From: Halobacteriales archaeon QS_5_70_15
GTDB lineage: Archaea > Halobacteriota > Halobacteria > Halobacteriales > Haloarculaceae
Assembly (NCBI GenBank): GCA_003022005.1
Contig: PXRQ01000060.1
Span: 1 to 7,384 of the forward strand
DNA length: 7,384 nt
Direction: 5' to 3'
The position numbers and the translations under genes are program-made. The first letter of the stretch is position 1, and every line of letters begins with the position of its first letter. The notes below the pieces were generated by a model that saw only the letters and a list, made by a program, of their open reading frames with translations, was not told the origin of the DNA and searched no databases. Of this stretch, positions 1 through 6,374 are shown piece after piece.

Positions 1-1495
1 GCGTCACGAACGCGACCGGCACCTCCCCGTGACGGTCGTGGGGCACGCCGACGACCTGTGCGCGGTCGACGCCGTCGAACGCCTCGACCGCCAGTTCGAC
101 GTCCCGCGGCGTGAGGAGGAACCCCCGGACCCGGAGCGCGTCGTCGAGGCGGGCGTGGTAGTAGAGGTAGCCGTCCTCGTCGCGCTCGGCGAGATCGCCC
201 GTGTGGAGCCACCTTCCGGGAGAGCGTCGCTCTTCCGGCTCCCCGCTCGCTCCGCTCGCGGGGGCCTCCCCGTCGAAGGCTTCGGCGGTCGCCTCGGGTT
301 TCCCGTGGTAGCCGAGCATCGTGTTGTACCCCCGGAGGAGGAGCTCGCCCCGCTCGCCGGCCGCGACGCGCTCGCCCGTCTCCGGGTCGACGACACGGGC
401 CTCTTCCTCGTCGGGGTGGACGAGCGGGCCGCCGACCCGCTTGCGTCGGCCGGGGGGATCGGTCGGGTCCCCGACGAACACCTGGCTGTTGGCCTCCGAG
501 AGGCCGTACGGCTGGACGACGGGGAAGTCGAACCCCTCCTCGATGCGCTCGAACGTCCCCTCGTCGTACCCGCCCGAGAAGAACACCGCGCCGCGCCCGA
601 ACGACTCGACCCGGGAGGGGTCGTACCCGTCGACGTCGAGCATCCGTTCGAACATCGTCTCGGTTCCGGAGGCGTAGGTCACCCCGTACTCGTCGACCGC
701 GTCGAGCGCCCGCTCGGGGTCGAAGTGCGGCAGAACGATCAGGGGGAGACCGTGGGTCAGGGCGCTCAGGAAGGCGTTGTAGCCCATGATGCCCGGGAAC
801 GGCATCATCCCGAGCGCGACGTCAGAGCCATCGAGGCCGAAGTGCTCGCCCACGGCGTACGAGTGGTTCAGCAGCGACCGGTTCGACTGGAGACAGCCCT
901 TCGGGTCCCCGGTCGTCCCGCTGGTGTAGAACACCGCCGCGGGGGCGAGCGGGTCGGTCGCCGGATCGGGTTCGACCGCGGCGTCCTCGCCCGCGTCGAG
1001 GAACGCGTCGTGTGACGTGGCCCCCGGGTAGTCCGGCCGCTCCTCGATAGCCACCACGCCCTCGAGGTCCGGGAACGCGTCGGTCGGGAACGAGTCCTCG
1101 TCCTCGACGGCGGGGATGGCCTCCGCCAGCAGGCCGAGGTAGTCCCGGTCGAGGAACGTCGATTCGGTGAGGAGGAGCGAACAGCTCGAATCGGCGAGCA
1201 TGTACTCGAGTTCGTGGGCGCGGTAGCGGGTGTTGACGGCGACGACGGCCGCACCGACCATCGAGGCGCCCAGCTGGGCGGTCAGCCACTCCGGCCGGTT
1301 GCCGAGCCAGACCGCGACGGTGTCCCCCTCGTCGACGCCGGCCGCGGCGAGGGCCCGCGCCGTCGCCTGCGAGCGGTCGAGCAGGTCGGCGTAGGTCAGC
1401 TCCCGCTCCTCGAAGACCAGGGCCGTTCGGTCCGGCCGCTCCTCGGCGATCCCGGCGAGCGCCTCGTACACGGTCGCGTCCGGCCACCGGAGCAT
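1..1495 (-). CDS. AMP-forming acyl-CoA synthetase (ANL superfamily), C-terminus cut by the window edge
   Basis: Adenylates a carboxylic acid and transfers it to CoA; the chain length of the substrate cannot be told. The ATG at 1495-1493 begins MLRWPDATVYEAL, and the frame stays open for 498 codons to the left edge, which is why a stop-delimited ORF search misses it. Visible motifs: P-loop TSGTTGDPKG (residues ~191-200), YGLSEAN (~330-336), HTGD (~431-434), and a hinge-like segment HARLDDALRVRGF shortly after. The last residues (VPVAFVT) lead into the C-terminal subdomain; the catalytic Lys would lie outside the window. Just before HTGD there is an extra stretch of roughly 19 residues rich in Gly, Ala, Ser and Glu, encoded by palindromic DNA. 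A T-rich box at 1519-1524 fits a leaderless start. It is divergent from the second CoA ligase. The family is certain, the substrate unknown; medium- or long-chain fatty acid is only a guess. Confidence 0.9.
   Translation of the reverse strand, partial: MLRWPDATVYEALAGIAEERPDRTALVFEERELTYADLLDRSQATARALAAAGVDEGDTVAVWLGNRPEWLTAQLGASMVGAAVVAVNTRYRAHELEYMLADSSCSLLLTESTFLDRDYLGLLAEAIPAVEDEDSFPTDAFPDLEGVVAIEERPDYPGATSHDAFLDAGEDAAVEPDPATDPLAPAAVFYTSGTTGDPKGCLQSNRSLLNHSYAVGEHFGLDGSDVALGMMPFPGIMGYNAFLSALTHGLPLIVLPHFDPERALDAVDEYGVTYASGTETMFERMLDVDGYDPSRVESFGRGAVFFSGGYDEGTFERIEEGFDFPVVQPYGLSEANSQVFVGDPTDPPGRRKRVGGPLVHPDEEEARVVDPETGERVAAGERGELLLRGYNTMLGYHGKPEATAEAFDGEAPASGASGEPEERRSPGRWLHTGDLAERDEDGYLYYHARLDDALRVRGFLLTPRDVELAVEAFDGVDRAQVVGVPHDRHGEVPVAFVT
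216..263. repeat. Two adjacent palindromes inside the acyl-CoA synthetase coding sequence
   Basis: Positions 216-226 and 228-238 form an 11-bp inverted repeat (core AGAGCG-t-CGCTCT, one G/T pair). Positions 241-246 (CCCCGC) and 258-263 (GCGGGG) form a second hairpin. Together they encode most of an extra hydrophilic stretch that interrupts the normally short link before the HTGD motif. The reading frame is kept. Confidence 0.5.
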
Positions 1496-1518
1496 ACCCC
1501 CAACGCGGGGTCGGCGGG

Positions 1519-1524
1519 CAAAAA
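1519..1524 (-). promoter_or_regulatory. TATA-like box for the leftward acyl-CoA synthetase
   Basis: The minus strand reads TTTTTG here, 25-29 nt before the ATG at 1495, in otherwise G+C-rich DNA. The spacing suits an archaeal promoter giving a leaderless mRNA. The box is weak and was assigned by eye. Confidence 0.35.
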
Positions 1525-1640
1525 GCCACCGTGCGCTCATCGGTGAGTTCCGACGAGCGATCGCCGACCGTGAAACCGGCTCCGGGTGGGAACCGGCGGG
1601 GGCTTCCGCGGTCGTCTCTCCTCCGGGCGTGCGGGCTACT

Positions 1641-1664
1641 CGATCGTTCCAGCTCCGTCGATCG
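1641..1664. promoter_or_regulatory. Pair of CGATCG palindromes upstream of a promoter (possible operator)
   Basis: CGATCG occurs at 1641-1646 and again at 1659-1664, 18 bp apart start to start, immediately before the TATA-like box at 1672. Each half is self-complementary and the two are nearly two helical turns apart, which could suit a dimeric regulator. CGATCG is common in such DNA, so this is tentative. Confidence 0.22.
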
Positions 1665-1671
1665 GGGTCGG

Positions 1672-1679
1672 TATTTTAT
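1672..1679 (+). promoter_or_regulatory. TATA box for the rightward CoA ligase
   Basis: TATTTTAT is the most AT-rich octamer in the divergent intergenic space and lies 24-31 nt before the ATG at 1703. This is the standard haloarchaeal arrangement, with transcription starting at or next to the start codon. It also selects 1703 over in-frame upstream codons. Confidence 0.65.
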
Positions 1680-1702
1680 GCCACGCCCTACGACCCCCGC
1701 GC

Positions 1703-3557
1703 ATGAGCGATCTCGCCTGGGAGCCGACGGGGTACTACGCCGAGCGGAGCAGCCTCGCCCGGTTCATGGACGAGTACGGCTACGGGGAGTACGAGGAACT
1801 GATCCCCGATACCGAGGCCGAACTCGCGGACCTCTGGGGGGCGTTCGCCGAGGACACGGGTATCGTCTGGCGCGAGCCGTACGACCAGGTGGTCGACACC
1901 GGGGACGGTGCCCCGTTCGCCGACTGGTTCACCGGCGGGCGGCTCAACGCGATCGAGACGGCGCTCGACCGGTGGGCCGACCGGACCCCCGACGCGGCAA
2001 TGTACGCCTGGGAGGACGGGGACGGGAACGCCGACAGCGTCAGCTACGCGGCGATGCGCGAGCGGGTCGACCGGCTGGCGAACGCGCTCGCCGACCACGG
2101 CGTCGAGCGTGGCGACGTCGTGGGGATCACCTTCCCGCTCCACCCGAACGCGTTCGCCGCGGCGCTGGCCGCCTGGCGGATCGGCGCGGCGTTCACGATG
2201 GTGTTCCCGGGCTACGGCGCCGACGCGATGGGCCACCGGTTCGACGACTCCGGGGCGGGGCTCGTCGTGACTGCCGACGGCTACACCCGGGGCGGGTCGG
2301 TCAGCGACCTCCGGTCGAAGGTCGACGACGCACTCGGGGACGCCCCCGAAGTCGAGGACGTCCTCGTCTACGAGCACCTCGGGCTCGACGGGGAGTGCGA
2401 GGCCGCGACCGAACACGACTGGGACGCGTTCGTCGAGGGGTTCGACGCGGCGGCCGAGACGGCGGTGATGGACAGCGACGACGTCGCGTTCGTCGCCTAC
2501 AGCTCCGGAACCACCGGGGAGCCCAAGGGGACGATCCACACCCACGCCTCGGCGCTGGCGATGGGGAACAAGGAATGTCGCTACCACTTCGACCTCTCCC
2601 CCGGGGACGCGCTGCTGTGGATCACGGACTTCGGGTGGATCATCACGGCGATCTGGATGCTCGCGGGGGCGCCGGCGATCGGCGCGACGACCGTCCTGCT
2701 GGAGGGTGCGCCTGACCACCCGGACGGCGACCGCGTCTGGCGGGCCATCGAGGAACACGGCGTCACGGCGTTCGGCATCTCCCCGAGCGGGTCCCGCGGG
2801 CTGAGACAGCACAACGAGACCCCCCGCGAGGACCACGACCTCTCGACGCTCCGGGTGCTCGGGTCGACCGGCGAGCCGTGGGACGAGGCGGGCTGGCGCT
2901 GGCACGTCGAGGCGGTCGGCGACGGGGAGCTCCCGCTGATGAACGTCTCCGGCGGGACCGAACTGGCGGGGGGGATCCTGTCGCCGACGCCGTGCACCCC
3001 GCTCAAGCCCGGGACGCTGTGGGGGCCGGCGCCGGGCGTCGCCGCGAACGTCTACGACGAGGCCGGCGAGGAGGCCGACGAGGGCTACCTCGTCGTCGAA
3101 CTGCCCATCCCGGGGATGACCCACTCGCTCACCGCGGGCGACGAGCGGTACATAGAGGAGTACTGGAGCGACTTCGAGGGGGTGTGGAACCAGAACGACT
3201 GGGCCGAGATCGACGGGGACGGCTTCTGGTACATCACCGGCCGGGCCGACGACACGATGAACGTCGCCGGACGGCGGGTGACCGCCCCGGAGATCGAGGC
3301 CGCCGTGGGCGGCACCCCCGAGGTCAACGAGGCGACGGTCGTGCCCGTCCCGGACGAGGTGAAGGGACAGGTGCCGGTCGCGTTCGTCACGCTCCCGGAG
3401 GGGACCGACCCCGACGGCGTCGCCGCGGACACAGACCGGGAAGATACCGAGGGGGGTCATCGAGTCGGTCTACCTCGGGAACCCGCCGGGGAACGTCTCG
3501 ACGCTCGACCGTCCCGAGGTGCTCGAGGAGTTCCCGCGACACGGGAGCAAGGGATGA
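1703..3557 (+). pseudogene. AMP-forming acetyl/acetoacetyl-CoA synthetase-like ligase, disrupted near its C-terminus
   Basis: Would activate a short-chain acid to its acyl-CoA via an acyl-AMP. Start MSDLAWEPT at the leaderless ATG. Seen: a long N-terminal cap as in Acs, P-loop SSGTTGEPKG (~267-276), WITDFGW (306-312, matching the Acs region that lines the acyl pocket), SGGTE (~416-420), and GRADDTMNVAGRR (~513-525). After GVAAD (residue 576, position 3430) this frame turns into unrelated Arg/Gly-rich sequence and runs to 3688. The genuine tail continues in another frame from 3429: TQTGKIPRGVIESVYLG, then NVSTLDRPEVLEEF, to TGA at 3555-3557. The tail follows directly on VAAD, so roughly 25-30 residues of the C-terminal domain are missing and the frame is broken. 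The catalytic Lys (TGK) survives only out of frame. If the deletion is real, the protein is probably inactive in the adenylation step. Confidence 0.8.
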
Positions 3558-3693
3558 CGGGCGGCGGGCCACGAACCACGGCGGGGTCACGAACCCTGGT
3601 CGTGACGCGGACCCCGCCGAACCCCGGCCCCGGACTGAGCGGAGAACGGGCCCGGTCGCCCCGGTCCCCGGGTACGAGAGCGCGATAGTCCCG

Positions 3694-5372
3694 TCAGTCG
3701 TCGTCCTCGGAGGCGAGCCCGCGCAGACCCGCGGCCGGGACGCGCGAGCGCCCGTCGAGCGGCGTCGTCTCCCGGAGGACGAACCGCTTGCGGAGCCCGT
3801 CGTAGGCGTACAGCAGGGTGCCGGCGACGATCATCGTATCCCCGGGGAGTCGCGCCCAGAACAGCAGCCGGACGAGGTCCCGCTCGTAGAACGCGAGCGA
3901 GCGGGCCGCGTGGTAGCCCTCGGTGAACGCCGTCTCCAGCTGCAGGAACCCCACCGGGAGCACGGAGACGAACACCATCAGCGCGAGGCCGGCGTTCCGG
4001 AGCCAGAACGACCACCGCAGGCGGCGCCCGTTCCACCGGGCGGGGTCGGAGGCGATGCGGAGCACGTAGGTGGCCATCCCGACGGCGAGAAAGCCCAACG
4101 CGCCGAACATCGCCGCGTGGGCGTGCCCGACAGTGAGGTCGGTGCCGTGCTCGTAGTAGTTGACCAGCGGGAGGGTGATGAAGAACCCGAGCACGCCCGC
4201 GCCCAGGAAGTTCCACGCTCCGCTGGCGATGATGAACGCGAACGGGAGGGTGTAGGGGAACGCCTCGCCGGCGGTCGCCAGCGCGCGGTACTCGTCGATG
4301 GCCTCGAAGAGGATGATCACGAACAGCGCCTCGAACGCGACGGCCTTCTCGGCAGACCGCCGCGAGAGGGGGTTCATCGAGACCAGCGTCAGCCCGACGA
4401 CGGCGACGATGAAGAACTCGAAGGCGCCCTCGACCCACATGTGGACGACCCACCGGCGCCAGAACCCCGTGACGACGATGTTCGTCTGTGGCGTGTAGAA
4501 CATCCCGGCGACGAACAGCAGGCCGATCGACCCGCCCGCGTAGAGGATCGTGTGCGCCAGCCCGTATGGCCGCTCGCGGGAGAGCAGCGGCCGGAACGCC
4601 CGGGCGACGAGCACGGCCCAGAGGCCGAAGCCGGCGAGGAGCCCGAACTGCCAGACGCGACCGACCTCCGGGTACTCCAGTCCCTCGTTGCCGAGCAGCC
4701 ACCAGAGCGGCCCCTCGATGTAGCCCTGCGCGCCGAGCCAGATCCCCGCGAACCCGCCGCCGACGGCGACCACGAGCGCCCCGAGCAGGACGTTCACGTA
4801 CCGCGCCTGGCCCTCGGGTTCGGTCCCGGTCAGCAGCGGCGGGAGGAACAGCCCGGCTCCGAGCCAGGTCGTCGCGATCCAGAGGATACCCAGGTCGATG
4901 TGGTAGGTCTTCGCGAGCGCGAACGGGAGCCACTGGAGTATCTCGATCCCGAGCGCCTCGCCGGTGCGGAAGAAGCCGGCCCGCTCGACGAACGCCTCGC
5001 GGACCGTTGTGTCGGCGGCGGCTCGATCGGGGGAGGCGAGCTCGTCGTACGGTTCGCCGTACCGCTCCTCGGCGTAGAGCTCCCGCATCGCCGCCGTCTT
5101 CCGGTCGAGCGCGAACGCCGTGTAGTCCACCCCGTAGTACGCGCCGTTGCCCAGCACCGACCCGTGGTTCATCAGCGCGTCCGACTGGAAGACCGTCTTC
5201 CCGGTCCGTATCCCCTCGGCAGTCGCCACGCGCTCGCCGTCGGGCCCGACGAACGACTCGGGGATGTGCGGGGCCTGCTGGTAGGAGTAGACCGCCCCCG
5301 CGCCCATCACGACGAGGTTGAACAGGAACGCGACCACGAGCAGCTTCGCGAGCGTCCGGCGGTGACCTCCAT
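3694..5372 (-). CDS. norB: Quinol-type nitric oxide reductase large subunit, with internal gaps and a start-proximal frameshift
   Basis: Membrane enzyme reducing NO to N2O with electrons from quinol. Seen: N-terminal helix LLVVAFLFNLVVMGAGA, the qNOR-type MNHGSVLGNGAYYG segment, AKTYHIDLG (low-spin heme His, codon 4900-4902), VVHMWVEG (FeB His at 4441-4443 and Glu at 4429-4431), WNFLGAGVLGFF, NYYEHG and GHAHAAMFG (heme His codons at 4123-4125 and 4117-4119). Two blocks are absent: between TTVRE and FVERAGFF (~4990-5003), where the family has ~190-200 more residues, and between FEALFV and ILFEAIDEYR (~4312-4330), where helix VII with the FeB His-His pair should be. Both joins keep frame. Length is ~559 codons against about 750-770 usually. 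The ATG at 5372 reads MEVT, then needs one extra base near 5361-5363 to give RRTLAKLL. The stop is TGA at 3694-3696. As written the enzyme could not form FeB. Confidence 0.85.
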
Positions 5373-5393
5373 ATCCCGACGTTCTACGCGGCG

Positions 5394-5399
5394 AAGAAA
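5394..5399 (-). promoter_or_regulatory. TATA-like box for the nitric oxide reductase gene
   Basis: The minus strand reads TTTCTT here, 22-27 nt ahead of the ATG at 5372. Spacing fits a leaderless start and supports that ATG, rather than any in-frame upstream codon, as the original start. Confidence 0.4.
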
Positions 5400-5410
5400 G
5401 GGGGTTGGGA

Positions 5411-5422
5411 CGAACGTGTTCG
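5411..5422. promoter_or_regulatory. Inverted repeat CGAAC-N2-GTTCG upstream of the nitric oxide reductase promoter
   Basis: A perfect 5-bp inverted repeat with a 2-nt spacer, centred about 45 nt before the reductase ATG and about 11 nt beyond its TATA-like box. From memory, a CGAAC/GTTCG inverted repeat with a 4-nt spacer has been reported at denitrification promoters controlled by NarO in Haloferax. The arms match; the spacer here is shorter. Confidence 0.45.
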
Positions 5423-5689
5423 GTGTATCCGAGCGCGGACACGTCGGTGCAGCAGCGGACGCCGCGAGGCCGTCGCGCGTCGTCCCGATCCTCCGCGGGG
5501 TCGGCTCTCGCGTCGACCGGTCGGATCGACCCGCCGGCCACGGTCCCCGGTCACCGGTTCCGCGACGCTCCCCCTCGTCCGCCCCGAACTCGAGGATCGC
5601 GACGACCGCGGGGACTTTCGTTCGAGGCGTCGGAGTCCGATCCGTGCGGATCGACGGCTCCCCGTCGAGCCCGACGCACCCCCGTGCTT
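5423..5689. other. No recognisable gene; boundary between NeuC-like remnant and reductase promoter
   Basis: On the minus strand the frame of the NeuC-like remnant stays open through here (GCVGLDGEPSIRTD, then KVPAVVAILEFGADEGE) with G+C-rich third positions until roughly 5630, then loses coding character. I do not recognise the peptide. It may be another gene scrap fused to the NeuC-like piece. Other frames read as Arg/Ser/Pro-rich shadow. Confidence 0.3.
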
Positions 5690-5850
5690 CGTCGCCGAGG
5701 GACGTCGCCATCGTCTTCCCGGTGTCGCCCCCGACCTGCATCAGCACCTACCGGTCGACGACGAACCCGTCGGCCCGGATCCCCTCGACGGTCCGTCCGT
5801 GCCGTGGAGAGGGATGCACCCCCGTGGCGACGACCTGGAGGGTCAGCCCG
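5690..5850 (-). pseudogene. neuC: Fragment of a NeuC-type UDP-GlcNAc 2-epimerase, with in-frame TAG
   Basis: The minus frame reads LTLQVVATGVHPSPRHG, then TVEGIRADGFVVDR, stop, then VLMQVGGDTGKTMATSLGDE. This resembles the N-terminal third of NeuC/LegG epimerases, whose typical pattern is LQ-(I/V)-V-x-TG-x-H-LSP, an E-I-x-x-DGF stretch, and GDT-x-x-x-MA-x-SLG. NeuC enzymes make ManNAc-type sugars for sialic, legionaminic or related nonulosonic acids. Only about 50 residues remain: the first ~30 are missing, and the similarity stops after SLGDE. The TAG at 5748-5750 splits the remnant; CAG or GAG at that site would restore it. It is fused in frame to the dehydratase scrap upstream. No function is expected. 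Confidence 0.55.
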
Positions 5851-6050
5851 TCGCGGTCGCGGACGCTCTCCGGGAGGTAGCGCAGCCGACCCTCCTTGCC
5901 GTACCGCCCTGGAGGTCGAACAGCGCCGCCTCGTCGGTGTCGAGTATCCGGACGACGACGGACCTCGTTGAGGATGCGCTCGACGAGGCGCCTCCTGATC
6001 GACCCACATCCCCCCGTGATCAGGACGCTCCGGTCGGTCAACGAACCCAC
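5851..6050 (-). pseudogene. N-terminal fragment of a CapD/FlaA1-type sugar-nucleotide dehydratase, frameshifted
   Basis: Intact relatives are NAD(P)-dependent UDP-GlcNAc 4,6-dehydratases (SDR, Polysacc_synt_2) used in surface glycan synthesis. From a likely GTG at 6050 the frame gives MGSLTDRSVLITGG, then CGSIRRRLVERIL. The Rossmann motif GGTGSIG has become GGCGSIR, losing a Gly. Near 5950-5965 the frame shifts: RILDTDEAALFDLQ is read in a second frame to about 5910. It then shifts back to give RYGKEGRLRYLPESVRDRD, after which similarity ends and the NeuC-like piece begins. A whole gene would be about 330 residues or more; some 65 remain. The two shifts compensate each other. The sequence could be read as decay or as poor base quality; the deletion after SVRDRD favours decay or misassembly over simple base errors. 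Confidence 0.6.
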
Positions 6051-6073
6051 GTGGAACCCGAGCGGTGGGCGGC

Positions 6074-6079
6074 GTAAGT
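6074..6079 (-). promoter_or_regulatory. Weak TATA-like box before the dehydratase remnant
   Basis: The minus strand reads ACTTAC, 24-29 nt ahead of the GTG at 6050. Spacing suits a leaderless haloarchaeal start and favours the GTG over the in-frame TTG four codons in. Weak match. Confidence 0.25.
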
Positions 6080-6099
6080 CACCGAGCGGTAGCGCGGAG

Positions 6100-6144
6100 G
6101 CCCCAGCCTCACCGAGTGAGCAACGCGAACGAGTAGGCTGGGGC
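6100..6144. repeat. Strong hairpin with 10-bp arms, resembling an IS200/IS605 right-end stem
   Basis: GCCCCAGCCT (6100-6109) pairs perfectly with AGGCTGGGGC (6135-6144). Inside it CTCAC/GTGAG (6108-6112, 6116-6120) can form an alternative small hairpin. The flanks and the GAGT before the right arm match the layout of the structure at 6446-6494, suggesting two related ends in the same orientation. No transposase gene is seen next to it. Confidence 0.45.
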
Positions 6145-6194
6145 GGAAGCGCGTTCGCAACACTTTTGGTCCATGGTACCGTAACACATGATAC

Positions 6195-6270
6195 TGCATC
6201 GGAGCCAAAATGGACCCGATGCAAGGGCCGCCGTAGGCCGGCCCTGAACTCGGGGACGAGGGCACGTCCC
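6195..6270. repeat. Three consecutive perfect hairpins
   Basis: TGCATCGG/CCGATGCA (arms 6195-6202, 6216-6223), AGGGCCG/CGGCCCT (6224-6230, 6239-6245) and GGGACG/CGTCCC (6253-6258, 6265-6270) follow one another almost without gaps. The stems are 8, 7 and 6 bp with loops of 13, 8 and 6 nt. This could be a structured RNA or a subterminal transposon region. No coding frame explains it. Confidence 0.4.
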
Positions 6271-6374
6271 TGCACTGCAAACGTGTCCGTCCGAGTCCAC
6301 CGGGAATTAACGTCGGGTGCGACGGCTTCGGACCCAGACCACGGGACGGCACACCGCACAGGAAACCCCTCCGC

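Noticed and set aside
29..1015. A 328-codon plus-strand open frame
   Set aside because: Antisense to the acyl-CoA synthetase, whose motifs are clear on the minus strand.
1688..3460. A 590-codon minus-strand open frame
   Set aside because: Exactly antisense to the well-supported CoA ligase, with low-complexity Arg/Val/Gly/Asp composition and no motif.
3558..3693. Shared terminator between the convergent genes
   Set aside because: No T-run or convincing hairpin is visible in this G+C-rich gap.
3694..5372. A new heme-copper oxidoreductase family using no FeB
   Set aside because: Sequence on both sides of each gap matches ordinary qNOR too closely, and neighbouring genes carry similar damage, so deletion or misassembly is the simpler reading.
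5373..5541. N-terminal extension of the reductase to an ATG at 5541
   Set aside because: The extra residues have no family similarity, cover the likely promoter and inverted repeat, and contain no membrane or signal features.
2878..5880. A 1000-codon plus-strand open frame
   Set aside because: It runs through the end of the CoA ligase and antisense to the reductase, is Arg/Gly/Pro-rich with no domain, and is a typical shadow in very G+C-rich DNA.
6195..6270. CRISPR array
   Set aside because: The hairpins differ in sequence and there is no repeated unit with regular spacers.
6109..6300. Small minus-strand ORF with a Cys-rich segment (MDQKCCER)
   Set aside because: It lies across two perfect hairpins, has no recognisable domain and no clear promoter or start signal.
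6180..6330. A tRNA gene among the hairpins
   Set aside because: No T-arm GTTCGAAT-type sequence, anticodon arm or acceptor stem could be arranged.
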